From: Debaryomyces hansenii CBS767
Taxonomy: Eukaryota > Ascomycota > Pichiomycetes > Serinales > Debaryomycetaceae
Direction of reading: 5' to 3'
DNA: 64,000 bases
Assembly: GCF_000006445.2 (NCBI RefSeq)
Contig: NC_006047.2
Span: 62,001 to 126,000, forward strand
The first letter of the stretch is position 1, and every line of letters begins with the position of its first letter. Below, piece after piece: positions 27,920 through 37,504 of the stretch. The notes under the pieces were generated by a model. That model saw only the letters and a program-made list of their open reading frames with translations, was not told where the DNA came from and ran no database searches. The position numbers were made by a program, and so were the translations under genes.

Positions 27920-28684
27920 TCATTGTAAATTGACAAAGAGACCGCCATCAACCAATAATTGCGCACCGTTTACATATTTTGAAAGATCACTCGCCAAGAA
28001 GACTGAAGGACCTGCCATATCTTCAGGTTCGCCTAGTCTTGTTAAAGGAATACGGTTTTCCATATATTTCTTTTTTTCATCATTACTTAAATCTTCACCA
28101 TTTAAGGCTGTTTTAATGGTCCCAGGCAAGAGCGCATTACATCTAATACCGTATGGTCCTAATGCACAAGCAGTAGATTGGATAATAGATAATATTCCAG
28201 CTTTCGTTGGAGTATAATGTGCCTGATAGGCGCCCCCAACTAAAGCTGAAATACTACTGATTCCAATAATACTGCCTCCCTTTCCTTGTTTTTTCATCTG
28301 TTTAGCAGCAGCTTGGATAGAAAAAAATGCTCCATTTAGATTTATGTCGATCGTTTTATAATATGTCTCAGGTTCAATCTCCGTAAATTCTTTAAACTCA
28401 CATATTCCAGCATTCGATACAAAAACATTGATTTCATGAAATTTCTCAACTGTTCTGACAATTAATTCTTCACAATTTTCGGGCTTCGATATATCTCCAG
28501 CAACACCTAAAAATTTATCTTCACCAATTTCCTCTTGTAAGGATTTAACTAGCTCCAGTTGATTTGGTAAGTGGTTAACAACAACGTTAGCCCCATTTTT
28601 CGCCATACCAATCGCAATAGCACGACCAATCCCAGTCACTCCGCCTGTTATAGCTACAGTTTTTCCCTCTAATAAGCCATACAT
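27920..28684 (-). CDS. LRA1: L-rhamnose 1-dehydrogenase, SDR family
   Basis: 254 residues, a classical SDR with TGGVTGIG (13-20), NAG (91-93), Ser144 and YTPTK (Tyr157, Lys161), closing with VDGGLFVNLQ. It oxidises L-rhamnose to L-rhamnono-lactone, the entry step of the non-phosphorylated route. Its promoter (28685-28957) is compact and carries two shared elements: TTCGGATCATTTCCTAAA at 28774 and the inverse of GTTCGTATGA at 28815. The 3' end almost touches LRA2. The symbol is supported by the complete LRA set around it. Confidence 0.88.
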   Translation of the reverse strand: MYGLLEGKTVAITGGVTGIGRAIAIGMAKNGANVVVNHLPNQLELVKSLQEEIGEDKFLGVAGDISKPENCEELIVRTVEKFHEINVFVSNAGICEFKEFTEIEPETYYKTIDINLNGAFFSIQAAAKQMKKQGKGGSIIGISSISALVGGAYQAHYTPTKAGILSIIQSTACALGPYGIRCNALLPGTIKTALNGEDLSNDEKKKYMENRIPLTRLGEPEDMAGPSVFLASDLSKYVNGAQLLVDGGLFVNLQ

Positions 28685-28773
28685 ATTTACTGCTTAGTTC
28701 TAATACTGTAGATGGCGATTTGATTCTTACTTATAGTCGATATGCAAAATGCTAATAGTTTATGCGATCGGAC

Positions 28774-28791
28774 TTCGGATCATTTCCTAAA
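28774..28791 (+). promoter_or_regulatory. TTCGGATCAwTTCC element in LRA1 promoter
   Basis: TTCGGATCATTTCCTAAA, one base different from the element at 16078-16095. It lies 90-107 bp upstream of the LRA1 ATG. Confidence 0.5.
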
Positions 28792-28814
28792 TCGGAATAG
28801 AATATTCACAATGT

Positions 28815-28824
28815 TCATACGAAC
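28815..28824 (-). promoter_or_regulatory. GTTCGTATGA box in LRA1 promoter
   Basis: Exact ten-base match, inverted, to the box at 30382-30391 before LRA3. The two boxes sit at nearly the same distance (131 and 126 bp) from their ATGs. Confidence 0.4.
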
Positions 28825-28957
28825 GAATAGTCTCACTTCCAATATCCTTATTAGCTCTTAGTAGTAGCTACATTATTACTTATTAATTTCATTAATAGCT
28901 TGTAACGTGTATTAGATATTATAGACTAACTGCATAAATTTATAGATTGCTTACTAT

Positions 28958-30256
28958 CTACTTAGCTGTTCCATTGGCCTTACCATTAGAATATCCATTT
29001 TTATGTCCATTTGCATTTCCATCAGCCAATTTTAATGGTTTCTCTGGTGCAGGAGATAATAAGAAGTCAGCATCAATCAATTCTATTTTTGGATTCAACG
29101 TTAATCCAAAACCTGGCTTATCGAATGTAGAAACATCAAGATATCCGTTTACTGGAACTGGTTCATCAGTAAATAATCCGCCAAATACTGGCAAAACAGA
29201 TGTAGAGTCAGGAGAGTTCGCCAAATATTCCTGGAATGGAGTATTTTGCTGAGAAACAACAAAATGATATGAGTATGGACCAGATGCATGTGGTACAACT
29301 GGAATATCATAAGCAGCAGCTTGGGCAGCGACTTTAAGAATTTCAGTTAATCCCCCAACCCACATAACGTCAGGTTGCAAAATATCGATATTACGGCCTT
29401 CAATCAACTTTCTAAAGCCATATCTAGTATATTCATGTTCACCAGTAGTCCATTTAATTCTAGGAAAAGCTCTCTTTAACTGGGCATAACCTTCGATATC
29501 GTCTGGGTGTAATACTTCTTCAAACCAGTTAATATTCAAATCTTCAGTCGCCTTGGCCAAATCAATTGCATACAGAACATTCAAAGACATATAACAGTCA
29601 ACCATCAATGGAAAGTCTGGGCCAACCTTCTCGCGATGATCCCTTAAGAACTTAACGTTCTTTTGTAACCCTTTGTGACCTTCATCTGGCCCGTATGGCA
29701 AAGCAACTTTACCACCCCAGAATCCCATTTCTTTTGCGGCTTCTGGTTTCGAACCAGTACAGTAGAATTCTAATTTGTCTCTAGTAGCACCTCCAATTAA
29801 TTTATAAACCGGTTCATTTCTGATCTTCCCCATCAAATCCCAAAGAGCTAAATCAATAACACTAATAACGGCAATTGTGATACCTTTACGTCCATAAAAC
29901 ATAGAAGCCCTAAACATTTTATCCCACAAAATATTAATATCCCTTGGATCAGCCTCTTCTAAGAATCTTAAGAAATGATTCTGAACCATCCAACATGCTG
30001 GTGGGCCACCAAAACCTGTAGCAAACCCACGGGTACCATCTGTAGCCTCAATTTCTACGCAAAATGAACCCAAGACATTAATACCCCAGCTAACTCTTGA
30101 AGAGCGATATTCCGGAAATTTTGACATAGGATTTGATATGGAATTATCAATTAACCAATGACCTCTCTCAACATTGTGGTAATCACCGCCAATTCCTTTT
30201 CCATTTAAAATGTAGGTCTTGACAGATTTGATTTTTGGAAATTCTTTAACAGACAT
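28958..30256 (-). CDS. LRA3: L-rhamnonate dehydratase, enolase superfamily
   Basis: 432 residues. The mandelate-racemase-type barrel shows metal ligands Asp220 (MVDCYMS), Glu246 (WFEEVLHP) and Glu273 (TTGEHEYT), with the catalytic His323 in VVPHASGPYS. The TPFQEYL and DEPVPVNGYLDVS stretches match bacterial rhamnonate dehydratases closely. It dehydrates L-rhamnonate to L-2-keto-3-deoxyrhamnonate. A hydrophilic tail after the barrel, rich in Asn/Gly/Lys (NGHKNGYSNGKANGTAK), is not part of the fold. The promoter carries a Mig1-type site and the GTTCGTATGA box. Confidence 0.9.
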   Translation of the reverse strand: MSVKEFPKIKSVKTYILNGKGIGGDYHNVERGHWLIDNSISNPMSKFPEYRSSRVSWGINVLGSFCVEIEATDGTRGFATGFGGPPACWMVQNHFLRFLEEADPRDINILWDKMFRASMFYGRKGITIAVISVIDLALWDLMGKIRNEPVYKLIGGATRDKLEFYCTGSKPEAAKEMGFWGGKVALPYGPDEGHKGLQKNVKFLRDHREKVGPDFPLMVDCYMSLNVLYAIDLAKATEDLNINWFEEVLHPDDIEGYAQLKRAFPRIKWTTGEHEYTRYGFRKLIEGRNIDILQPDVMWVGGLTEILKVAAQAAAYDIPVVPHASGPYSYHFVVSQQNTPFQEYLANSPDSTSVLPVFGGLFTDEPVPVNGYLDVSTFDKPGFGLTLNPKIELIDADFLLSPAPEKPLKLADGNANGHKNGYSNGKANGTAK

Positions 30257-30364
30257 CTTTATTTCGTATTCTTTTCTTAACTTTCTTCGGTTATACCATC
30301 ATGAAAAACAATTCCTAGAATGGCTGTTGTAAGATTTAAATAGTCAGATATGTTCGAATAGCTC

Positions 30365-30376
30365 CCCCACAAAAAA
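30365..30376 (-). promoter_or_regulatory. Mig1-type glucose-repression site upstream of LRA3
   Basis: On the minus strand it reads TTTTTTGTGGGG, which fits the Mig1 consensus (five A/T, N, G/C, C/T, GGGG). It is about 110 bp upstream of the ATG. Glucose repression of rhamnose catabolism is expected but is inference here. Confidence 0.5.
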
Positions 30377-30381
30377 AAAAT

Positions 30382-30391
30382 GTTCGTATGA
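30382..30391 (+). promoter_or_regulatory. GTTCGTATGA box in LRA3 promoter
   Basis: Exact inverse match of the LRA1 box; see 28815. Confidence 0.4.
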
Positions 30392-30884
30392 TTATTCTTC
30401 CGGATATAACCCACCATGTATTATTGCCACTTAGTGCTTATAGTTTATTCTCTTGAAGTCTCACATGGAATGCTTTAAACTTGTGAAAATAGTCTTTGTT
30501 AATACATTTTTCAATGTATTTGAATCGTTCCAATTTGATTCTCAAAATCAAGTATATTTTATTTTCATTCTACATTCTGAAGTCGTATTAATATTAGTGC
30601 GATTATTCAACCATATAATTTCAATAAATTCAAGCTCGTGTTAATATTATTGGCATCATTATTATCATTGTACAATTAATGAAATATGGTAATAGCAAGA
30701 ATGATTTTGGACGCTTCGTTAACTGGATACGTCGATATTCTTTGATGCAATGAGTGAATTCTTCTTCTATAATTATTTGTATTCCTGTTTGCTTATCTTC
30801 AGGTAAACATATAAACATCTACAATTTCTCTAAACTATATCTAAATTAGTCATAAAGTGATCTAAATAACGTTTTGATATACCT

Positions 30885-31334
30885 CTATTTACTGATCTTC
30901 TTTAATTCAACCATAACGTCTTGTTTTAAAACTGTCTGATCCAATCCAGCTTCCTTCAATTTCTTAAGTGAAAACCCAACATGTTCACCAAATCCCAAAT
31001 GAGCAAAAGCGAAAGCAATGTAAGCCCAGACATTTGCAGAATCCTCGTTATAAAAAGTTGATAACTTAAGGTACCAAAGAGCTCTGATGGCTTGGGAAAA
31101 TTCCCCTTTAGAAAGTGCTTGTTCGATTTCTTCAAAAGCCGTTGCTACCTCATTTTGACGTCCGTTAATAGTAGCCTTTGTAGTTGCTTCTTCGAACGAA
31201 GTATCAAACGAACAAGGTGCTTTCTTGTTAGGAGCTATCTTTTTACCTACTGGCAATGGATCAGGCCTAGCCTTAACAGGGCCTGGAACACCTTGATTTA
31301 TTTGAGCTTTAAAACTTTCTGGAACAGTAGACAT
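30885..31334 (-). CDS. Hypothetical helical protein
   Basis: 149 residues, not recognised. There is a basic, Pro/Lys-rich N-terminus (residues 15-40), then a helical part with TPR-like spacing (EIEQALSKGEFSQAIRALWYLKLS, then NVWAYIAFAFAHLGF). No signal peptide or membrane segment is evident. It has a clean ATG and the composition of a real protein. It is unlikely to belong to the rhamnose locus, since its promoter has none of the shared elements. Confidence 0.6.
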   Translation of the reverse strand: MSTVPESFKAQINQGVPGPVKARPDPLPVGKKIAPNKKAPCSFDTSFEEATTKATINGRQNEVATAFEEIEQALSKGEFSQAIRALWYLKLSTFYNEDSANVWAYIAFAFAHLGFGEHVGFSLKKLKEAGLDQTVLKQDVMVELKKISK

Positions 31335-31893
31335 AACAATACACCTAGATAATAACTTATAATTGATTTATGAATTAAATTCCAATAATTTCGTTGATGA
31401 ACCTTTGATGGCGTCGTATTTTTCAATGAATTTCGACTGAGAAAAAAACAGATTTTGTGTTCAGTGTCAAAAGATAGCAATTTTTTTGCGTGGTGAATCA
31501 TCCTTCACTTGGTTAATTATGAATGATGACGCTCTTTGGTTTAGAAACATCTTTTCTAGTAACAAAAAACAAAAATTTGGAACGCAGTAGTCAAGAGACA
31601 TAATTATATATTTATGCTTTAATGATGTTTCGAAATCAAGTTATTATGTTACAAAGATTTTATTCAATTCTTCCGCATAAGTTATTTGTATTAATTTGAT
31701 CCAAATTCAGTTTAATTATAAATAGAAATTATATTAAAGAATCAAGTATTTATTGCAAGCAATCTGGCTAAAAATCCAATTTAATCAATAAAAAGGTTCA
31801 ACATAAAATCTTGAATAACCAAAATGCTGCAATGGGTGAATGAAAATATAGTCTTCAAATTTAATGCTCATAATCCGCATTCAAAACATCCGA
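31335..31893. other. Spacer
   Basis: 559 bp holding the promoter of the hypothetical gene and the 3' region of the hexose carrier. Small frames here have no family likeness. Confidence 0.4.
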
Positions 31894-33531
31894 TCAAGCA
31901 ATGTGATCTGCGACCACCTTTTCTCCAGTAGACTCCGAACGAGATGAATGTTCATCATGCGCAGAATCCATCTTCCCGTGTATTTCATTATCTGAAACGA
32001 GTGGTACGTGTGGTTGCCACGAAGCAGACTTCCAAGCTGGAACATGCTCGTCCCACATTTGACCAATTTCTTCCAATCTTTTACCCTTAGTTTCAGGGAA
32101 AAAGAAGAAAACATGAAGAAACATACATGCACAGAAAGTAGCAAAAATCATGTATGTTTTCCAAGTAATAGTACTGAAAGCGTGCGGAGTGAACATTGCA
32201 ATTGCGAAATTAAAAATCCAATTACCAGCAGTTGCAACACACGCACCTCTTTGTCTTGAGGCACTATCACCCCAGACTTCAGCACAGTAAACCCAGATAC
32301 CAACACCCCAAGTAGACGCAAATGAAACAACGAATAAGTAACAACATGCAATAACAGCCTTGGCGGCAGGAGATTCATCTTCTGGGATACTGATTTTAAC
32401 GGTATTATTACCCCCAAAAATATCGGTGGGTTCAGCATAAGTGGCAAGCAAGCCCCCTATAGCAAATTGCCAGGCCATCATGAGCGCAGCTCCAGTTAAC
32501 AACACTGGTCTCCTACCGACCTTATCCATTAAGTACAATGCAGGAATAGTCATGGCAAAATTGATACAATATTGAATTGAAGAGGCAACCAAATTTGCAT
32601 CACCATGATAACCAGCCATTTCGAAAACATAGACAATATAATACATTAAGGTGTTCATACCTGTTAATTGTTGCCAAATTTGAGCAAATATTGCCGTTAC
32701 AGTTCTAAGAAGATACTTCTTTTTGAATAAATCAATATAAGTAAAAGACTTAACTTTGTCTAACGTCAGAATCTGGTCTCTAATTTCAGCCATTTCAATT
32801 AATACTTCAGGGTCTTCTCTGTTACCTTTAGCTTGGACTCTAGCGACAATGTCCTCCGCCTCTTCCCAGTAGTTCTGTTTGGCTAACCATCTAGGTGATT
32901 CTGGAATAAAGAAACATCCAAGTATTAAGATCAATCCTGGGATAATTTGCAAACCCCACGCAGTTCTGAATGAGCCGACGGCTTGGATTTTACCTAACCC
33001 GTAACAGATATAGAACATAATCAAAATACCTAAGGTAACTGAAAGTTGGAAAAGACCACCAATTAACCCTCTAATTTTTCTAGGTGCCAACTCTGATCCA
33101 TACACGGGTGCCACAGATGAGCCGAAACCAATTCCAAAACCAGAAATAAAACGACCAATAATTAACTGGGCGACATTCTGTGATGAAGATTGAATTGCAG
33201 CCCCAACAGACCAAAAGAATCCACAAAGCAACAATGAAGCTCTTCTACCAAATGGCTCTGAACAAAATGCCGATGCAAGAGACCCAAAGAATGACCCAAG
33301 AGACATAGCAGCAGTAATGAATCCTTGCATATCAGGTTCAGGGGTACCAAAATATTTAAGGTAAGCGTCATTACTAAGGAACGCCGACATCGATGAAATG
33401 TCGATACCGAACATCAACCCCGAAATACACGAAATAGTAGCAATGACATAAATATTATAAATGTTTGGAAGTTTATCTAAGAATAATCTTAGTTTTAGAG
33501 CTGGTGCGACCAACTTTTCTTCATATCCCAT
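31894..33531 (-). CDS. HGT-type high-affinity hexose transporter, copy 1
   Basis: 545 residues beginning MGYEEKLVAPALKLRLFLDKLPN. Helix 1 ends GLMFGIDISSMSAF. GRRASLLLCG, APRKIRGLIGGLFQLSVTLG, FIPESPRWLAKQNYWEEAE, IWQQLTGMNTLMYYIVYVF and FPETKGKRLEEIGQMWDE mark the sugar porter family, and specifically the Candida/Kluyveromyces HGT group of high-affinity, proton-coupled glucose carriers. The C-terminus is Ser-rich and ends KVVADHIA. The second copy at 46454-48091 has exactly the same length and very similar sequence, so the two are paralogues. Confidence 0.88.
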   Translation of the reverse strand: MGYEEKLVAPALKLRLFLDKLPNIYNIYVIATISCISGLMFGIDISSMSAFLSNDAYLKYFGTPEPDMQGFITAAMSLGSFFGSLASAFCSEPFGRRASLLLCGFFWSVGAAIQSSSQNVAQLIIGRFISGFGIGFGSSVAPVYGSELAPRKIRGLIGGLFQLSVTLGILIMFYICYGLGKIQAVGSFRTAWGLQIIPGLILILGCFFIPESPRWLAKQNYWEEAEDIVARVQAKGNREDPEVLIEMAEIRDQILTLDKVKSFTYIDLFKKKYLLRTVTAIFAQIWQQLTGMNTLMYYIVYVFEMAGYHGDANLVASSIQYCINFAMTIPALYLMDKVGRRPVLLTGAALMMAWQFAIGGLLATYAEPTDIFGGNNTVKISIPEDESPAAKAVIACCYLFVVSFASTWGVGIWVYCAEVWGDSASRQRGACVATAGNWIFNFAIAMFTPHAFSTITWKTYMIFATFCACMFLHVFFFFPETKGKRLEEIGQMWDEHVPAWKSASWQPHVPLVSDNEIHGKMDSAHDEHSSRSESTGEKVVADHIA

Positions 33532-35220
33532 CTTTTGAATTCACTCTAATTATCTTTTATCAATTTTCAATTGTATGGTTCATAAAAATGTCAAGTTTTA
33601 AATAACGATATTGCTCCCGTTTTATAAGATATTGGAATCTCATAAAATCGAGATTATCCGTCGCCTACAACACAATAAAAAAAAATCGTATCATCAATTT
33701 ACGAATAAATAATACTCGCATATCTTCAGGAGTTTGTGGGGCACATATAAATCTCATGCTGAAATACGGACAATTATTCCAAAGAGGGAAACTACACGAA
33801 TTCTCCACATAACCGTTTAGGGCATACAACAGCATTGCAATTAGAAAAAATATAGCGGGGAGATGCATAAATACCATTTCGGAACAATCATACATGGAAT
33901 TATAGGAAATAGATACCTTTACGAGAATTAAGAGGTTTCGAACCTCATATGAATCTCCATAAAAAGATGCAATCCTGCATTTGAAGTTAATAAAATATAC
34001 GCATTGTAACTTCAACTTGACGCCGTGCGAAATATACCATAACCGTACCACATTTATTTTAATTGTTACTGCAGGACGAAGCTCAGAGCATGATCATAAA
34101 AGTAAACTTTGATCCATTTATTCCGGTTCCAGAGAAACTGATGGCTGGCTTTCCCAATCACGTAATTAATAGAAATTAGAGATATCTGGTATGACTATTA
34201 TAGTATCGATGAGGGTCGATCAGAGATTGTTCGAATTATTTAAACCAGGGAATGGGTTAAGTTGGATCGCATACGTAAACAATACGATAATGTGTGAAAT
34301 GACCGATTAGTAAGCGACATGGAATAAGTTGGTAGTGACTTCATATCAAGAGATTGATAATTTGGGCGTCATGTTTTCGAATAACATATTCTCCGTCCGT
34401 GTCTAATCCCGCTAATTCCGTGAGAGCTACAACTAGATACCGGTAATGAATTTGCTAGTGTGCATTGTAATTATCAACGTCGTCCTACTCAACTGAGTAT
34501 TAGAAATAAGAACTCAAGAGATTTAGAAGCACAAATATTTGTATATGACCCGCGAGGGTTTCATTCTTTTTGAGTTTGAGACTACGTAAAGATCAAATCA
34601 GAACTTATACATAGATTCGATACAATCGAGCATCATTTTTTTTTGAAATGAGAGCTTCTAGGCCCAGTCAATAAATGAATTAGTATAATCACACAACCTT
34701 ATTGTTCTAATTTAGAAATTACGTACGTTAGTAATGTAACATAGATTCTAAATCACCGAGTTGTTTCGAAGATTAAAGTAATGGTGGCTTTATTACTTGG
34801 TCATTTAGGGATTCTATTAGATATTGCACTTGAACCCTTGAAGAGGAAGTAGCTTTGCTATTCCTTTTTTTGAATTAGTATGTCCAGCGGAATATTTGCG
34901 TGACTGCAATATATTATTTTTCGAGGTCGGTAATTCTGCATATTCCGACAAAAATACGGAAAGTTGCAACCAACCTTTTATTATACATCTTTTATAAATT
35001 AGAATATGTTGAATACATACAAATATCTTGCTCTTGCAACATGAGAGTGGGGCATTAAAAAAAGAACAAGCCAAATATAATAGAAATTGTTGTAATGTGA
35101 TTAATTGTTAATTTTAGAGAAACTTTATATTTTTTGCGGAAAATTGTAAACTATGATAATTACTTTTTAATTGTTACTTATTAGAAGCCAAGAGTTTTTA
35201 TATTTTTCATTTTCTAAAAT
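33532..35220. other. Long spacer upstream of the hexose carrier
   Basis: 1.7 kb without a supported gene. A 128-codon minus-strand frame (33665-34051) and an 85-codon one (34817-35074) show no domain or plausible composition. A 15-base inverted repeat, GAGGTTTCGAACCTC, sits at 33932-33946. The length suits a regulated hexose-carrier promoter. Confidence 0.4.
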
Positions 35221-37018
35221 CTATGACCAAAGTAAGGTCAACCACTGCAAACCTTTCAATGGTTCTAATGGGGGTTCTGGGTTTTCTTCATAATTCGCGA
35301 ATAAGCTGGCCAAATCCACATCCTCAGGCTTGATCAATTTGGTTCCTTTGAAACATTTCCAAAAGATATATAACACTGCGAACAACGGAATCACGAAATA
35401 CGAACTGAAAAATGATGATATCAGAAAATTACCCTGCAAGAAATTGGAAAATCCACTTGTTAGCAATATTAGTGCAGAAAAAAAAAGTGAAATCCATGCC
35501 GCTTGTGGTGCATACTTAAATGTATAGGGGAGCTGTTTTCTTGAATAACCTTGAACTTTCATCGCTTTGGTCAAGAATATATGATTTAAAGATATGGAGC
35601 ACCAGCCTAGAAGTAAGTTAGAAGACGTAATGTTCTGGAACCACAGAAACACAGTCGATGAACTTGACGAACTTGACATGTATGCCAACGGAATAAACAA
35701 AGACACAGCTATAACTCCAAAATACGGAAGCCCTTGTTTGTTTGTTTTAAGAAATATGCTTGGAGCTTGTTTCTTAGAGGCCAAGGCGAAAAGCGATCTT
35801 GAGCCTTGAATAATTGATAAATTTGCTGCAGAGAAAGCAGAAGTCAAAACAACAGCATTTATAACGTGTGGTAATCCTTTTATTCCTGCTCTTTTAATGG
35901 CAATAACAAAAGGAGAACCAGCTGCATTACCCGTTGGTGATACTATTTCTGAATTTTTCGAAGAAAGTACTAATGTTAAAACAAATACTGTTAAAAAATA
36001 TAAGGTAAAAACACGGACAACTAAAGTTTGGTTAGTATTAAGCATATGAAACACCTCTGGTTCCGTATTAAACCCTTTGAATTATACGCACGAATTCGTT
36101 TTGCAGCTGTAAAAATGCTTCGACGAGGATGTTCTGTTTCACCCCCATACAAGCTAATGGTTTGAATTCCTCCATAAGAATAAACTACTCCAGAAACACA
36201 TTTCCAAAATGCAAGGAATCGACCCAATGAACCTGTAGTATAATATTCATTCCAAGGAGTTTCTTTCCAATATCGAAAACCTAATCTTTCCTTTCCTTTG
36301 ATACCACCTAAGTCAATAATCAAGCATGTGAGGAACAACCCAACGATTAATAAAATTTTAAGAATTCCGAGGTAAAATTCAACCTCACCATAGAATCTTA
36401 CGCTATATGAATTTGTAGCAATAATTATAATGCCAAATATAGAAATCCATAGAGCTGAATTAATGTCTGTCCAATACGTCATAACAACTGCCGTTGCTGC
36501 TAACTCAGATGGGACAATGGCGGCATAAATGTTAATCCAACCTAAAGCAAAACCTAAAGCCTCGTCAATAAAATGTTCTGATTGTCTGACATAGGATCCA
36601 GTAATGGGCATTAAAGTAGACACCTCGGCATTCGCCATTTGATTTAGACCAACAACAAAGGCAACAAAAATATATGCTACAAACATACCCACATTTCCTC
36701 TAAAAATTGGCCAGTTAGTAATCAACTTATAAATTAGAAGTAATGGAATTTTCTTAATACATACGCAAGTGCTAATGTACTTCCAGAAGATAAAAACAAT
36801 CCTGTACCAAAGATACCAACCAAAGCTAACATTTGAATATGTCTTTGTTTCAAGCCTCTGGTCAAGTTGGTTTCGGTTTTAAAAACAACATTGGAATAAT
36901 CAGGGTCTTCTACTGTTTGCTCATGGTACACATCTTTCTTATCTTGCTTCAAAAACAGATTTTGATGATTATCATCATTCGGGCCGATAACTATAACTTC
37001 GCTTGAAGGATTAGTCAT
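35221..37018 (-). CDS. Amino acid permease (YAT/APC family) with two introns
   Basis: Three minus-strand frames in three phases look at first like a frameshifted pseudogene, but intron signals join them exactly. Exon 1 is 37018-36765, exon 2 is 36699-36092, exon 3 is 36020-35221, giving 553 aa. The junction SSGSTLALA / GNVGMFVAYIF restores permease helix 1-2, and ETEHPRRSIFTAAKRI / LVRVFTLYFL restores the loop before helix 7. Typical YAT features: LKQRHIQMLALVGIFGTGLFL at the N-terminus, GSYVRQSEHFIDEALGFALGW, and E at the ETEHPRRS loop. About twelve helices are expected. The substrate amino acid cannot be set from sequence. The related gene at 44516-46057 has no introns. Confidence 0.85.
36021..36091 (-). 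other. Intron 2 of the amino acid permease
   Basis: 71 nt with 5' GTGCGT, branch point TACTAAC ten bases before the 3' CTTTAG. The donor is less usual than GTATGT, but branch point, acceptor and frame all agree. Confidence 0.8.
36700..36764 (-). other. Intron 1 of the amino acid permease
   Basis: 65 nt with consensus 5' GTATGT, branch point TACTAAC and 3' TTTTTAG. It splits an Ala codon (GC/A), and splicing restores the conserved helix 1-2 region. Confidence 0.9.
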
Positions 37019-37504
37019 TTTGAATTCACAAAGTTATATAATTAAATATCAGATTGTCAATTAATTGGATTTATATAAGTTTTATTGAGGCTGATTACAT
37101 GCTATACAGCCACATTTAAAACATCTGAAAAATACACAGCATGAAAAACAATCATGATTAATTTTTAATAGGTGAAGATAAAATCAAAACAAGATTCTAT
37201 AAGAAAATAGAATGATTGTAAAATATAGTGAATTAATATATCTATGACTAAAATACTTGAAGATAAAGGTTTCAAATTAAAATAAGAGATCTTAAATTGT
37301 CATATAATATCTTTCGGAACAATATATCTCACATAGACATACAATTGCTCCAGATTTTGCGCAATTTCGCAGCCACAATGATCTAGTTTTATTTCGTTTG
37401 ACATCAACTTTAATAATTCTTGTTTGATAGTTAAGTTTAATTCAGATGAAAGACACAATTCCAATAGTTTCATTTAAATTATACTAAATTATATATTTAC
37501 CTAA
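37019..37504. other. Spacer upstream of the spliced permease
   Basis: 486 bp, AT-rich, holding the permease promoter and the dioxygenase 3' region. No gene was seen. Confidence 0.45.

Larger units (their letters stand above)
28685..28957. promoter_or_regulatory. LRA1: LRA1 promoter
   Basis: 273 bp between the LRA1 ATG and the LRA3 stop. It contains CGGACTTCGGATCATTTCC (28769-28787), a further ATCGGAAT, and TCATACGAAC (28815-28824). The repeated CGG triplets suit a Zn2Cys6 activator such as the one encoded at 11.7 kb. Confidence 0.5.
30257..30884. promoter_or_regulatory. LRA3 promoter and spacer
   Basis: 628 bp between LRA3 and the next minus-strand gene. It contains CCCCACAAAAAA (30365-30376) and GTTCGTATGA (30382-30391). 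The distal half is AT-rich with no supported gene. Confidence 0.45.

Noticed and set aside
33932..33946. Possible tRNA B-box (GGTTCGAAACC on the minus strand)
   Set aside because: No A-box or cloverleaf could be built around it, and the TpsiC loop would have five bases instead of seven. It is a simple inverted repeat.
33665..34051. 128-codon minus-strand frame upstream of the hexose carrier
   Set aside because: Cys- and Phe-rich, without a recognisable fold or repeat. More likely chance in promoter DNA.
35221..37018. A frameshifted amino acid permease pseudogene in three pieces
   Set aside because: GTATGT/TACTAAC/TTTTTAG and GTGCGT/TACTAAC/CTTTAG introns join the pieces in frame at conserved positions, so a spliced gene explains it better.
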